From a bacterium (GTDB lineage: Bacteria; Electryoneota; RPQS01): a DNA stretch of 64,000 nucleotides. Each line of letters begins with the position of its first letter. The first letter of the stretch is position 1. The DNA is taken from positions 248,001 to 312,000 of the forward strand of contig DASXUQ010000019.1 in NCBI GenBank assembly GCA_036504735.1, written 5' to 3'. A model generated the notes under the pieces. The model was given only the letters and a program-made list of their open reading frames with translations. It searched no databases and was not told the origin of the DNA. The position numbers were made by a program, and so were the translations under genes. Shown one piece after another: positions 46,227 to 55,645 of this stretch.

Positions 46227-47543
46227 TTAAGGTGCGTCTGCCCCCTTCACCACATAAAATCCCTGTGCAGCGGCGGGCGAACTCACCGTTGCAAAGGTAT
46301 CCGTCGTCGCAGTTACCAGTGTCGTATAAGTGCCATTGACCGCCGCATCGGTGTAGACATGGAATGCCGGATTTCCCATGCGGCTCCAGCGCAGTACGAT
46401 GTTCCCACCCAGCGGAATTGCCGTCAGATCGGTAATTGGCTGTAGGCTCACATGCGGCACAGGCCCATTCCAGGCAATGATGTTCGCCGAACCCACCGCA
46501 TCCCCTGCCGTGAAAATCCCTCCCGCGGCAAATCCGGTTCCGAATGGTGTGAGCGCACAGACTGCCGTGGTCGATCCGCTGTTGCTCATCCCGCTTCCCA
46601 GCGGCGCCCAGGAACTGCCATTCCAACCGGCAATGTTCATGGCTGGATTTCCGCCGGCATGTTCGAACATCCCGCCCGCAATCAGTTCATTTCCCACCAC
46701 GGTCAGGGCCAGCACATAGCCATACACCCCGCCGCCAATTCCCCCGTTGCCCACTTCCGCCCAAGTGCTACCATTCCAGCGCGCCACATCCTGGGCCGGA
46801 TTTCCTCCCGCACTGCTGAACAGTCCTCCCGCAATCAAGTTGCCATTGTACGGTGTTAATGCATACACAATCCAGCCGATGCCGCCGCCGATGGATGACC
46901 ACGCGCTCCCATTCCACGCGGCAATGTGCGGCGCGGGATTTCCGCCTGCCGTATCGAAAAACCCGCCCGCAATCAACTGATTATTCCACACCGTCAGGGC
47001 CATCACTTGCCCCTGCGTTCCTCCCATCCCGGTACCCAGAACATTCCAGCCGTTTCCGTCCCAGCGTGCAATGTAATTTCCCGGTGAGCCATCCGCCGAT
47101 GTAAAATATCCTCCGACAATCAATTGCCCCCCGTACACGGTCAACGACGCCACAATGTTGCCCACGCCGCCTTCAGGGTCATTCCATCCTGCTCCATTCC
47201 AGTAGGCGATGCAGCTCACCGGCACTCCGCCTGCCGTAAAGAACTGCCCTCCCGCATACAGATTTCCTTGATACACGGCAAGGGCATTCACGCGCCCGTC
47301 CAGCCCCGTTCCCAGCGGCTGCCAGACTGCTCCATCCCAGCGGGCAATGTGCCCGGGGCAGTCCCCTGCCGCAATCAACTGGCCGTTGTACACAATGGTC
47401 GCATAGATCCACCCCGCCACACCGCCTCCGAGAGTCGCAAACCCTTGGCTGAATGCGCTGCCCGCCGGAATCAACATCAGAAGCCATACCAGAGCCGCAG
47501 TTACAACCCAACTCGTACAAAAAGTAGATCTTAACATCTTCAT
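46227..47543 (-). CDS. secreted propeller-like repeat protein (Rax2-like repeats)
   Basis: A 438-residue protein with an N-terminal hydrophobic signal (about residues 12-32, ending SAFSQG). Seven or so repeats of 45-50 residues follow, with the pattern IA-W(N/D)G--W--LG-G---G-V-AL-VY---LIAGG-F--AGG-P. They resemble the repeats of the cortical polarity marker (Rax2) family and suggest a beta-propeller. The C-terminal 80 residues look like a fibronectin-type domain (NIVLRWSRMGNPAFHVYTD). There is no obvious T9SS sorting domain. Function is unknown; surface binding is plausible. Confidence 0.7.
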   Translation of the reverse strand: MKMLRSTFCTSWVVTAALVWLLMLIPAGSAFSQGFATLGGGVAGWIYATIVYNGQLIAAGDCPGHIARWDGAVWQPLGTGLDGRVNALAVYQGNLYAGGQFFTAGGVPVSCIAYWNGAGWNDPEGGVGNIVASLTVYGGQLIVGGYFTSADGSPGNYIARWDGNGWNVLGTGMGGTQGQVMALTVWNNQLIAGGFFDTAGGNPAPHIAAWNGSAWSSIGGGIGWIVYALTPYNGNLIAGGLFSSAGGNPAQDVARWNGSTWAEVGNGGIGGGVYGYVLALTVVGNELIAGGMFEHAGGNPAMNIAGWNGSSWAPLGSGMSNSGSTTAVCALTPFGTGFAAGGIFTAGDAVGSANIIAWNGPVPHVSLQPITDLTAIPLGGNIVLRWSRMGNPAFHVYTDAAVNGTYTTLVTATTDTFATVSSPAAAQGFYVVKGADAP

Positions 47544-47796
47544 GTGGCACCTGAATTATTTTGGATAACGAGGTAAGGAAGCGATGTAAGGAGGGCGGTT
47601 GGCGATAAGTACTGACCCGTGGAATCAAATCGTACCAGAAGAGTACTATTGTAGTATACGGCGGCTCTGCTTGCTTGTTCCACCAAACTCTACGTGAAGA
47701 ATCTGGATCTTGACAAATTGAGATGGGGATTTAATAACCATTATCCGACGAGCACCAAACTATCCAATCAAGATCCCAATTCAGCCTCCCCGCCAA
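47544..47796. other. gene-free region upstream of the repeat protein
   Basis: About 250 bases, AT-rich, between the repeat-protein gene and the terminator of the next gene. No gene and no clear promoter seen. Confidence 0.4.
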
Positions 47797-47830
47797 CAAA
47801 AAAAGGACGCCACACGGACGCCCTTTTTCC
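47797..47830 (-). terminator. rho-independent terminator after the T9SS gene
   Basis: On the minus strand AAAGGGCGTC pairs with GGCGTCCTTT (two G-T wobbles) and is followed by TTTTTTG, 19 bases past the stop. Confidence 0.8.
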
Positions 47831-47848
47831 AAGACTCGGTTTCCAAGT

Positions 47849-49273
47849 TCACTTCAGCAACATCATTTTCCTCGTCTGCACCGCCTGGCCTGCCTGCAAC
47901 CGCGCGAAGTAAATCCCCGAAGGAAGATGTGCGCCGTCAAAGGTGAGGCTATGCACTCCTGCGGTCTGCGCACCGTCGGCCAGTGTGGCGACTTCCCTGC
48001 CTAACACGTCATAGACGCGAAGGGCCACGCGTTCAGTCTGCGGCACGGAATACTCGATGGCCGCCGTGGCATTGAAGGGATTCGGATAGGAAGTCAACGT
48101 TAATGACACCGGCACCGCCCTCTGCGGCCCGGCATCTGCTGTAGTGTGCACAGCCGATGTGCGCACCACGTAAAAATCCCAACCCGCCGCGCCAAACGCC
48201 TGCGTACGGCCCGTAATTACACAGCCGCCGTCCGACATCAGCTTCATATCTTCCACCCAGTCCGCCGTACCGCTGCCATAGCGGCGTGACCAGAGCACGG
48301 TATCATTCGGTGCGACACGCGCCAGATAGAAATCCGGAACTCCCGTCGCCCCTGCCAGCAGTGTCCCGGATATGATCAGGTCGCCGCCTTCAATTTCATA
48401 AGCCGCCGCGCACGTCACCGAACCCACGGTGGTAATCACCCGGTTCCACAGCACCTCGCCGCTCTCGCTCACCTTCACCACGTGCGGACAAAAACTCGAG
48501 CCGCGATTATCGAATCCGCCAATCACATAGCCGTCACCCGTCGCCTGCACACTGCGCGCCCCCTGCCGGTACGCGCCGCCAATCGACCGCGTCCAGAGAG
48601 TATCGCCTGCGCCATTGACGCGGATGATATAGAAATCTTCGTTGATGATCGCATCAACCGTATCCACCGTTCCCGCGCCGACAAAGCCGCCGTCGGGCGT
48701 CGCACACGCGGCATCGAGAGTCAAACTCAGAGCCGGTGATGCGGTTCTGCTCAGAGTACGCTCCCACATCGCGTTCCCCGCCGAATCCAGCCGCGCGTAG
48801 TATACCCCGGAAAGCGAAGTAGCTATATCCCTGTGCCCCGCGGCCATATAACTGCCGTCGGAACGCGGAAACACACTGGCAAACACCGCGTGATCATGCA
48901 CCAGCGTGCGCGACCAACTCTGTGCGCCTGACGAATCCGTCTTCAACACTAAGGCGCCCACCGTCCCCACGGCGCCTGCCAGAACATATCCGCCGTCTGC
49001 CGTGCAGCGCACATCGTTCGCATAGGAACTGCCCGGTCCAAGATTGCGAATCCATTGTCTCGTGCCATTGCCGGTAGTCTTGACCAGTTCACAGGAAAAC
49101 GGCGACGACATACTCCCCGCCACCACCACGCCGCCATCCGGTGTCTCCTGCACCACGTAGGAATAGTCATCACTGCTCTGCCCGTAAATATGCGTCCACA
49201 CGGTGTCCGGCTGCGCCCAACCTTGCACCGCAATCACCAACACGGCTACCCAGACGACTAAGCTGCTTTTCAT
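47849..49273 (-). CDS. secreted repeat protein with T9SS type A sorting domain
   Basis: A 474-residue protein. The signal peptide is MKSSLVVWVAVLVIAVQGWA. Residues 22-375 have blades of about 50 residues with the WTHIYG...D(G)G(Y/V)VLAG...FY(I/V)VR pattern, closely related to those of the plus-strand protein at 23114. The C-terminal 80 residues are a T9SS domain (LTSYPNPFNATAAIEYSVP to KMMLLK). The start at 49273 follows GGGAGG; a longer in-frame extension upstream has no signal peptide and covers the terminator of the next gene, so it is rejected. Confidence 0.87.
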   Translation of the reverse strand: MKSSLVVWVAVLVIAVQGWAQPDTVWTHIYGQSSDDYSYVVQETPDGGVVVAGSMSSPFSCELVKTTGNGTRQWIRNLGPGSSYANDVRCTADGGYVLAGAVGTVGALVLKTDSSGAQSWSRTLVHDHAVFASVFPRSDGSYMAAGHRDIATSLSGVYYARLDSAGNAMWERTLSRTASPALSLTLDAACATPDGGFVGAGTVDTVDAIINEDFYIIRVNGAGDTLWTRSIGGAYRQGARSVQATGDGYVIGGFDNRGSSFCPHVVKVSESGEVLWNRVITTVGSVTCAAAYEIEGGDLIISGTLLAGATGVPDFYLARVAPNDTVLWSRRYGSGTADWVEDMKLMSDGGCVITGRTQAFGAAGWDFYVVRTSAVHTTADAGPQRAVPVSLTLTSYPNPFNATAAIEYSVPQTERVALRVYDVLGREVATLADGAQTAGVHSLTFDGAHLPSGIYFARLQAGQAVQTRKMMLLK

Positions 49274-49427
49274 GTTTCCCTCCCGAAGTTGTCCCTTTCG
49301 GCATCCGAAGTTTCCGCCGCAGACGCGGCGCGCGGTGACGGTCTTCACCCATCGCCCATAAGTATAGCCATCGTCCGCCCAAAAAGCAAGCCTTGTCCAC
49401 GTCTTTTTACAATTTTCCCGCCTTACC

Positions 49428-49470
49428 AAAGAGAAAGGGCTGCCCCCGTACTGGGAGGGCAGCCCCTTCG
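49428..49470 (-). terminator. rho-independent terminator after the GH26-like gene
   Basis: GGGCTGCCC/GGGCAGCCC stem with an 11-base loop, followed on the minus strand by CTTTCTCTTT, about 90 bases past the stop. Confidence 0.75.
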
Positions 49471-49560
49471 GTATTGCGAAGCAGCCAGCTCTTTGGCTTG
49501 CAGCGCGGGTGGATCGGTACCTGCGCCGCTGCGCCAGGAGGATCCGTCGGCCGCTTCGCA

Positions 49561-51828
49561 TTACTTCAGCAATTGCATCTTCTGAATTTTTGTCACGTTG
49601 CCCGCGCTCATCCGCATCAGGTACATCCCCGATGCCAGATTGCTGCCATCAAATGTAACCCGGTGAGTGCCCGCAGCCTGCTCCGAATCCATCAGCGTTG
49701 CCACCAGCCGGCCCATGATGTCAAACACTTCGAGCTTGACATGGACCGCTTCGGAGAGCTGATACTGAATCTGTGTCGTCGGATTGAACGGATTGGGAGA
49801 CGCGCCCGCCAGCCCCGTTCCTCCCATCGGCCCACTCATTATGTAACCGGCGGAGATGGTAAAGTTGGCGTCGGACGTGTCGCCGATCGCCGAATTGTAG
49901 TAGCTGACAATCCGGATCCGGGCCCGTGAGGTCGTCGCGCCGCTAACCGCCCATGTGAAAGAGCCGTCGTTGTAGGTCGCATAGCTGATACTCTCCCATG
50001 TGCCCGTCGGATAGTTACGATTCAACTGAATCCGCACATACTGCGCACCGGAAACATTGGTATAGCCCCAGCGAATGGTATAGTAGCTCTGCAGGCGCGC
50101 CAACTCGCCGCCGTTGGGCGACGTCACGGTGATGGTCGGTGTGGTGCTCGTAGCCGTAATCGAGAAATTCGCATTGGACGTATCGCCTACGGCAGGCGTG
50201 GTTGTGCCTCGCACCCGGATCCGCGCACTGCTGCTGGCCGAGCCGTTCACGCTCCACTGGTAACTGCCCGTATTCGATGCGCTGGAGGAGATCACTTCCC
50301 ACGTTCCACCCGGGTAGCTGCGGTTGAGTTCAATCTGCACATTCTGCGGAAAGTTCGCCGATGACCACGTGATCGCATGCGATGTTCCACTCCCCCATGC
50401 TTCACCGCCATTCGGCGCCGTAACGGTCACCGATGCCACAGGCGCGGTGGTGGTAAGGGAGAAGCTGGCGTTCGAGGTATCGCCGACCGTAGTATGCGTG
50501 GTGCCGGTAATCCGCACCCGCGCGGCACTGCTGGCCGTGCCCGCAACCGCCCACGTGTAGCTGCCGGTATTCCCGGTGCTGGCAATAATCGTCTCCCACG
50601 TGCCGCCGGGATAGGCGCGGTTCAGTTCGATCTTCACCGCCTCCGAAAGATTCGATGAGGTCCACGTGATCGCATGAGACGTTCCCGTTGCCCAGGATTC
50701 GCCCCCATTCGGCGCGCTGACCGTCACCGTCGATGCGGGCGGCGGCGACGAAGGCAGCCGGCTAAGGACGTTGGAACGGTCCCGCACCCATGTCCGGAAC
50801 GACTGCGTCGTCCCGGAGTCATCCTGCACCCAGAAGTCGGCGAAATCCCCTGGATTGGGTCCCGTAGAGTATTTTTCATCCCACCAGGAAAAGCCGCTCA
50901 CCCGTGGCCACCGTCCGCCTTGCAGAGAGGTGAAAGCGTCGTTTGCCCATGTCCCTGACGGGCAAACGGTATTGTTGCCGCCCGCGCCCATTTCGAGTAT
51001 CCAGATCGGCTTGGTGGTCGACAACGCCGCCATCTGCGGATAAGCATAATCCATCGCCGGCGCAAAGGGCTGGCAATTGGGGTCGTTCATGGACTTTGCC
51101 CCGTAAATGCTCACGCCGATGCCGTCGATGTAGTTATCACCCGGATAATAGTGGTCCATGTTGTTCCATGTTTCGTGCGGCTCACTGTAGCCCACCACAT
51201 GGAAAAACCAGTAGATATTGGTCGCGCCTTCCGCGCGGCAGATGTCGATGATATGCCGGTACGCGTCGCGGTACCGTTCGGGGCCGTCCGCCACCGTGGG
51301 ATCCCCGTATCCCGTGGTCGTGCCGCCACCGTTGAAACAGGCGCTCCACGGCATCACACCACCGTTCACCTCGATCCCATACTGCGCGAAAATCGCCTTG
51401 CCAAAGGAGCGGGCCGCCCGAGCCCAGGCATGTAAATCGGCGTCGAAATCGCCATTGATGATCCGCTGCGGATTGTACACCGGATCCTGTTGATTGGTCA
51501 TGCCGATCTGGCTGCGCATCGAAAGCCGGATGAAGGGGATACTGCCCATGCTGTCGATCCAGGCACAAGCAGACGTCGGAAAAGCCCGCGTCAACGCCCA
51601 CTCATGGGAAAAGTAGACAAACATCGCCGGCTTGCCCACCGTCTGCTGGTAGGTCTGTAACTGCGCGGGAGTAACTTGGTCTTCGCGACCATTGTACGGG
51701 CCGGGGTATACCCCGTGATAGAAGGTACCTGTCGAGGTGGGGAACACGTTGGGGTGGCTGAATGCGTCTTGGGCCCATACTGGAACCAGGCTCGCCAGAG
51801 CCAAAAGAATGGCAACGATGATAACCAT
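49561..51828 (-). CDS. secreted GH26-like glycoside hydrolase with T9SS sorting domain
   Basis: A 755-residue secreted enzyme. The N-terminal signal ends near VPVWAQ. Residues about 25-360 resemble GH26 beta-mannanases: the acid/base glutamate in AQYGIEVNGGVMPWS near 155 (family pattern xEMNG) and the nucleophile in KPIWILEMGAGG near 275. Three tandem copies of a 95-residue Ser/Thr-rich Kre9/Knh1-type domain follow, each starting VT(V)(S/T)(A/S)PNGGE, near 375, 470 and 570. The T9SS domain (ASPNPFNPTTQIQYQLSE to KMQLLK) ends it. GGAG is six bases before the ATG. It probably cuts a beta-mannan-like polysaccharide outside the cell; the exact substrate is inferred. Confidence 0.82.
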   Translation of the reverse strand: MVIIVAILLALASLVPVWAQDAFSHPNVFPTSTGTFYHGVYPGPYNGREDQVTPAQLQTYQQTVGKPAMFVYFSHEWALTRAFPTSACAWIDSMGSIPFIRLSMRSQIGMTNQQDPVYNPQRIINGDFDADLHAWARAARSFGKAIFAQYGIEVNGGVMPWSACFNGGGTTTGYGDPTVADGPERYRDAYRHIIDICRAEGATNIYWFFHVVGYSEPHETWNNMDHYYPGDNYIDGIGVSIYGAKSMNDPNCQPFAPAMDYAYPQMAALSTTKPIWILEMGAGGNNTVCPSGTWANDAFTSLQGGRWPRVSGFSWWDEKYSTGPNPGDFADFWVQDDSGTTQSFRTWVRDRSNVLSRLPSSPPPASTVTVSAPNGGESWATGTSHAITWTSSNLSEAVKIELNRAYPGGTWETIIASTGNTGSYTWAVAGTASSAARVRITGTTHTTVGDTSNASFSLTTTAPVASVTVTAPNGGEAWGSGTSHAITWSSANFPQNVQIELNRSYPGGTWEVISSSASNTGSYQWSVNGSASSSARIRVRGTTTPAVGDTSNANFSITATSTTPTITVTSPNGGELARLQSYYTIRWGYTNVSGAQYVRIQLNRNYPTGTWESISYATYNDGSFTWAVSGATTSRARIRIVSYYNSAIGDTSDANFTISAGYIMSGPMGGTGLAGASPNPFNPTTQIQYQLSEAVHVKLEVFDIMGRLVATLMDSEQAAGTHRVTFDGSNLASGMYLMRMSAGNVTKIQKMQLLK

Positions 51829-52134
51829 GCCGAACTCCGATCCTGTCTAACCGCAGAAAACTGAGCAAGCCGATCCTATTACTTGCTCTCTCTGCATCTA
51901 AGTTAGTCAGGAGTAGAGTGAGATGAAAGCCCTTTTCGACGAGAAAATGGCAAATTTTACCTGTGATAAATTGTCCACCAATTTTCCAGACCCGCCCGCA
52001 GACGTTGTCTCGTTAATTGAAATTTATCCGTTTTTTGCGCTCAATAGGTGCGATAAAACAGATTCAAGAAGATGACTAAGGAGGTCTACAAATAATGCAG
52101 AATAATGCTCCCTGATTTGTCCAGACTAACTTAC
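51829..52134. other. intergenic region with an orphan ribosome-binding site
   Basis: About 305 AT-rich bases upstream of the GH26-like gene. On the plus strand an AAGGAGG (about 52079-52085) precedes only tiny frames, MTKEVYK (overlapping it) and MQNNAP. It may be a relic or a leader. Nothing else is recognisable. Confidence 0.4.
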
Positions 52135-52177
52135 AGCGGGAGCAAACACGGGAGCCAGTTGAGACTTAGCTCCCGCT
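52135..52177. repeat. hairpin-forming inverted repeat next to the hyp terminator
   Basis: AGCGGGAGC (52135-52143) and GCTCCCGCT (52169-52177) face each other around a 25-base loop that contains another GGGAGCC. It is the same stem family as the terminators at 22869 and 25787 and may add to termination. Confidence 0.5.
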
Positions 52178-52185
52178 CTACCCTA

Positions 52186-52213
52186 ACAAAAGAGCGTGCC
52201 TTCGCACGCTCTT
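52186..52213 (-). terminator. terminator of the hydrogenase-hyp operon
   Basis: A ten-base-pair stem AAGAGCGTGC/GCACGCTCTT with a four-base loop followed by TTGTT on the minus strand, 23 bases past the hypB stop. Confidence 0.85.
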
Positions 52214-52235
52214 CACAGCTTTTCGATTTCACTCG

Positions 52236-52889
52236 TCAACTTTTCTTAACGAGCCATTCTACCCATGCGTCCAGCCCTTCCCCCGTCTTGGAAGACACCG
52301 GCAGCACGGTGATCTGCGCGTTGGTCTTGCGGATGTTGCTCGTGATCTGGGCAACATCGATGTCCAGATGCGGCGCCAGATCCATCTTGCTGATCAAACA
52401 GACACTGCATTCGCGGAACATCAGCGGGTACTTCAGCGGCTTGTCTTCGCCTTCGGTCGTCGACAGCACCACCACCTTGCGGTTCTCGCCGAGGTAGAAT
52501 TCCGCCGGACAGACCAGGTTGCCGATGTTCTCGATAAACAGAATATCCAGCGCGGACAGATCCAGATACTTCAGCGCCGCCTGCACCAGATGCGCGCCCA
52601 CGTGACAGTCGCCGCCGAACGGCTCGGTGTTCGCCTGCACCACCGGAATCCCCAACGGCTGCAACCGCTCGCTGTCGATGGTCGAGGTGATATCGCCTTC
52701 GATGACCGCGCAGCGCAGACCCCGCTGCTGCAGCAGGGGAATGGTCTTGGAGAGCAGCGTGGTTTTGCCCGAGCCGGGGCTGCTCATAATGTTCACCACA
52801 TACAGTTTGTGCTCATCGAACCGCGCGCGGTTTTCCTTGGCCAGGGCGTTCGATTCTTCCAGTACGTCACGGATGACCGGTATGTCCAT
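52236..52889 (-). CDS. hypB: hydrogenase nickel incorporation GTPase HypB
   Basis: A 217-residue GTPase that inserts nickel into the hydrogenase active site together with HypA. The P-loop is VNIMSSPGSGKTTLLSKTI near residue 36. The metal-site segment GGDCHVGAHLVQAALKYLDL is near 92, and NKxD-type recognition appears as ISKMDLAPHLDI near 160. The N-terminal histidine-rich nickel store of some HypB proteins is absent. The start at 52889 (MDIPVIRDVLEE) is the usual HypB start; a further ATG seven codons upstream exists. It overlaps hypA by 23 bases. Confidence 0.95.
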   Translation of the reverse strand: MDIPVIRDVLEESNALAKENRARFDEHKLYVVNIMSSPGSGKTTLLSKTIPLLQQRGLRCAVIEGDITSTIDSERLQPLGIPVVQANTEPFGGDCHVGAHLVQAALKYLDLSALDILFIENIGNLVCPAEFYLGENRKVVVLSTTEGEDKPLKYPLMFRECSVCLISKMDLAPHLDIDVAQITSNIRKTNAQITVLPVSSKTGEGLDAWVEWLVKKS

Positions 52890-53250
52890 GGTTCTCGTCC
52901 TCAGGTTCATTCACCGTTATCCCGGTCAATCGAATACCCCTTCCCCGCAGCAGCTCCACATTGCCGCTCTGACAGTCCGGGCAGATAAACACGGGCAATT
53001 CCATTTCAAACTCACGCGAGCAGTCCTTGCAGACGCACGCCACCGCAATCTGCTCGACCAGCAATTCCGCCTGCGGCATGTTGCTCTCGGCCTTGATCGC
53101 GTCAAACAAAAATATCAAAGAGTCCGGCACCACCGCATCGAGCTGCCCGCACTCCACCCGCACCTGCGTCACATCTTCCGCCCGCACGTCCTCCGGCAGC
53201 GACTTCTGCACTGATTTCAAAATAGATTGTGCGATATACAGTTCGTGCAT
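52867..53250 (-). CDS. hypA: hydrogenase nickel metallochaperone HypA
   Basis: A 127-residue zinc protein. The N-terminal MHELYIAQSI contains the nickel-binding histidine 2, and two CxxC pairs (CVCKDCSREF near 80, CPDCQSGNV near 96) form the zinc site. It delivers nickel to HypB and the MvhA precursor. The C-terminal tail (EPEDENHGHTGHP) has extra histidines. It is 78 bases after hypE. Confidence 0.94.
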   Translation of the reverse strand: MHELYIAQSILKSVQKSLPEDVRAEDVTQVRVECGQLDAVVPDSLIFLFDAIKAESNMPQAELLVEQIAVACVCKDCSREFEMELPVFICPDCQSGNVELLRGRGIRLTGITVNEPEDENHGHTGHP

Positions 53251-53328
53251 AGACGATGTCTGTCATCCCGCAGGCCGTCTTCGGGATGCAGGATCTCTCT
53301 TTCTTAGTTTTTCGCTTTTCGCTTCTAC

Positions 53329-54339
53329 TCAGCAGATTCTCGGCAGCAATTCCCCTGCCGGGCGCTGCAACCGCCGCACACCGCCCACTTCCGTCTGCAC
53401 CCGCACCACACCGGCCGGACCTTCCGTCACCTGCCCGATCAGCGCCGCGTTCTTGCCCAGCGGATGGGTTTTCAAAATCTCGAGAACTCCTCCGGCGGCG
53501 GATTCTTCCACCACCATCACTACCTTGCCTTCATTGGCCAGATGCAGCGGATCGAAGCCCAGCAATTCGCACACTGCCTTCACGTCTTCCCGCACCGGAA
53601 CCGCGGCTTCCTGAATCAGCACGCCAAACGGCTGCCCTTCGGAAAGCTCGGTCAGCACCGCCGCCAGTCCGCCGCGCGTCGGATCCCGCATCCACTTCAC
53701 ACCCGGTGAAATTTTCAGCACTCCGCCGATCAAATCTCCCAGCGGCGCGCAATCGCTTTCAATCTGCGTCTGAAAAGATAATCCTTCGCGCGCACTCAGC
53801 ACCGCCAGCCCGTGATCGCCCATCGTCCCCGATACGATGATCGCATCTCCCGGCGCAACCAGTAGCGGCGAGAGACCGTTGCCCTGCGGCACAACCCCGA
53901 TTCCCGCCGTATTGATAAAGATCCCGTCGCATTCCCCGCGCGGCACCACCTTGGTGTCTCCCGTGACAATCTCCACGCCCGCCTCGCGCGCCGTCTTTGC
54001 CATCGCCCGCACAATTCTCTCCAACCGGGAATAATCCAGCCCTTCCTCAAGAATGAATCCCGCCGAAAGGTACAGCGGCTTCGCTCCCATCACCGCCAGA
54101 TCATTCACCGTCCCGCACACGGCCAGCTTGCCGATATTCCCTCCGGGAAATTCGACGGGCTTGATGACATAAGAATCCGTCGTAAACGCCAGCCGCGTCC
54201 CCGGCAGATTCAAGAGCGCCGCGTCCGCCAGAGTATCCAGCAGGGGATTGGCAAAGGACTCGATGAAGAGTTGCTTGATGAAGCCGCGCATCGTCTCGCC
54301 GCCCGCGCCATGATTCAACGTCACTACCGAATCGCTCAC
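53329..54339 (-). CDS. hypE: carbamoyl dehydratase HypE
   Basis: A 336-residue enzyme that dehydrates the carbamoyl group from HypF to cyanide for the Fe(CN)2CO centre. It starts at the GTG at 54339 (SDSVVTLNHGAGG), overlapping hypD as GTGA, with GGAGG upstream. The AIR-synthase-type fold has FTTDSYVIKPVEFPGGNIG near 45 and MRDPTRGGLAAVLTELS near 210. The chain ends in the required PRIC, whose terminal cysteine is carbamoylated and dehydrated. The length is normal. Confidence 0.96.
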   Translation of the reverse strand: MSDSVVTLNHGAGGETMRGFIKQLFIESFANPLLDTLADAALLNLPGTRLAFTTDSYVIKPVEFPGGNIGKLAVCGTVNDLAVMGAKPLYLSAGFILEEGLDYSRLERIVRAMAKTAREAGVEIVTGDTKVVPRGECDGIFINTAGIGVVPQGNGLSPLLVAPGDAIIVSGTMGDHGLAVLSAREGLSFQTQIESDCAPLGDLIGGVLKISPGVKWMRDPTRGGLAAVLTELSEGQPFGVLIQEAAVPVREDVKAVCELLGFDPLHLANEGKVVMVVEESAAGGVLEILKTHPLGKNAALIGQVTEGPAGVVRVQTEVGGVRRLQRPAGELLPRIC

Positions 54340-55427
54340 CGCTCCTCCGCCGCAAAATGGTACACCGCCGCACACGCGCCTTCCGAAGAGACCATGCACG
54401 CGCCGCGCGGCTGCTCCGGAGTGCAGGCTTTGCCGAACAATGCACAGTCCTTGGGTCGAATCATTCCGCGCAGCACTTCCCCGCAGCGGCAGCCCGGATG
54501 CTCGCGCGCGGGTTCCACCTCCACCGGAATGGCCGCCGCATCCCACGCCGCAAACTCCTTGCGAATCGCCAGCCCGCTCTGTGGAATATCACCGAAGCCC
54601 CGCCACGGCATATCGCACGGCTCAAACATCTTCGCAATCAGCGCCTGTGCGTGGGGATTGCCGTCCTGCCGGACCACGCGAGTGTACTGGTTTTCCACGG
54701 CAGCGCGCTTCTGCTCGATCTGCCGGCAGAGCATCAAAATAGTTTCCATCAAATCCACCGGCTCGAAGCCCGACACGGCGCAGGGAATCCGAAACTCGCG
54801 CGGCACAAAATCAAACTCCGCCATACCCGTCACCGTCGTCACGTGCCCCGGCAGAATCAGACCGTCGATCTGTACTCCCGGCGCGGAGAACAGGGTGCGC
54901 AGCGCCTCGGGCATCGTCTTCAGTGCGCACAGCATCGAAAAATTCCGTGTGCCGCTCTGCACAGCCGCCGCCAGCGTCGCCGCGAGGGTGCAGGCCGTGG
55001 TCTCGAAGCCAATCGCCAGAAAAATCACCCGGCGTTCGGGATGCGTCTTCGCAAACTCCAGAGCATCCGCCGATGAATAAAACACCCGCACATCCGCGCC
55101 GCGCGCCCGCGCCTCCGCGAGGCTGCGCGATGAGCCCGGCACGCGAATCAAATCTCCGAATGTCGCAATCGTGACGTCGGGCAATTGTGCCAGCGCCACG
55201 GCGCGGTCCACGAAATCATTGGCCGTCACGCACACCGGACAGCCCGGCCCGGAGACTAAGCGTACGGCATCCGGCAGCAGATCATGCAGCGCAAAGCGGT
55301 AGATCGCCGCCGTATGTCCGCCGCACACCTCCATAAACCGCACGGGGCGCGGAAGCTCCACCTGCGCAATCTGCGCGGCAATACGCCGTACATTTTCCGC
55401 GTCGCGGTAACCGGACAGCGCGCTCAC
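54336..55427 (-). CDS. hypD: hydrogenase Fe(CN)2CO assembly protein HypD
   Basis: A 363-residue iron-sulfur scaffold that assembles the Fe(CN)2CO unit with HypC. Conserved motifs include FMEVCGGHTAAIYRFALHDL near 31, LVSGPGCPVCVTANDFVDRA near 58, the AIGFETTACTLAA segment near 150 and GCRCGEVLRGMIRP near 315. The GTG start overlaps hypC as GTGA. The length is normal. Confidence 0.97.
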   Translation of the reverse strand: MSALSGYRDAENVRRIAAQIAQVELPRPVRFMEVCGGHTAAIYRFALHDLLPDAVRLVSGPGCPVCVTANDFVDRAVALAQLPDVTIATFGDLIRVPGSSRSLAEARARGADVRVFYSSADALEFAKTHPERRVIFLAIGFETTACTLAATLAAAVQSGTRNFSMLCALKTMPEALRTLFSAPGVQIDGLILPGHVTTVTGMAEFDFVPREFRIPCAVSGFEPVDLMETILMLCRQIEQKRAAVENQYTRVVRQDGNPHAQALIAKMFEPCDMPWRGFGDIPQSGLAIRKEFAAWDAAAIPVEVEPAREHPGCRCGEVLRGMIRPKDCALFGKACTPEQPRGACMVSSEGACAAVYHFAAEER

Positions 55428-55645
55428 TCGCCCGCCTCCCCGAGTTCCCGGAACAGTTCCAGTGTGCGCAGCGCCTCAGCTTCATCGAGCACTTCCAGCG
55501 CGTACCCGGCATGCACAATCACATAGTCGCCGGTTTTCGCCTGCGGTGTGAGCGTCAGCATCACGTCCCGCTTCGCCCCCCCGCTCTCCACGGTCCCGCG
55601 CTGCTCGTCGCGCTCCAATAGTTTCATCGGTATGGCAAGACACAT
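55424..55645 (-). CDS. hypC: hydrogenase assembly chaperone HypC
   Basis: A 73-residue chaperone. It begins MCLAIPMKLL with the essential Cys2 that binds the Fe unit and the hydrogenase precursor. The small barrel ends GDYVIVHAGYALEVLDEAEA as in the family. It precedes hypD with an overlap and is separated from hypF by a repeat region. Confidence 0.96.
   Translation of the reverse strand: MCLAIPMKLLERDEQRGTVESGGAKRDVMLTLTPQAKTGDYVIVHAGYALEVLDEAEALRTLELFRELGEAGE

Noticed and set aside
49274-49561. Upstream extension of the T9SS protein at 47849-49273
   Set aside because: It has no signal peptide and spans the terminator of the next gene; the ATG with GGGAGG gives a proper signal.
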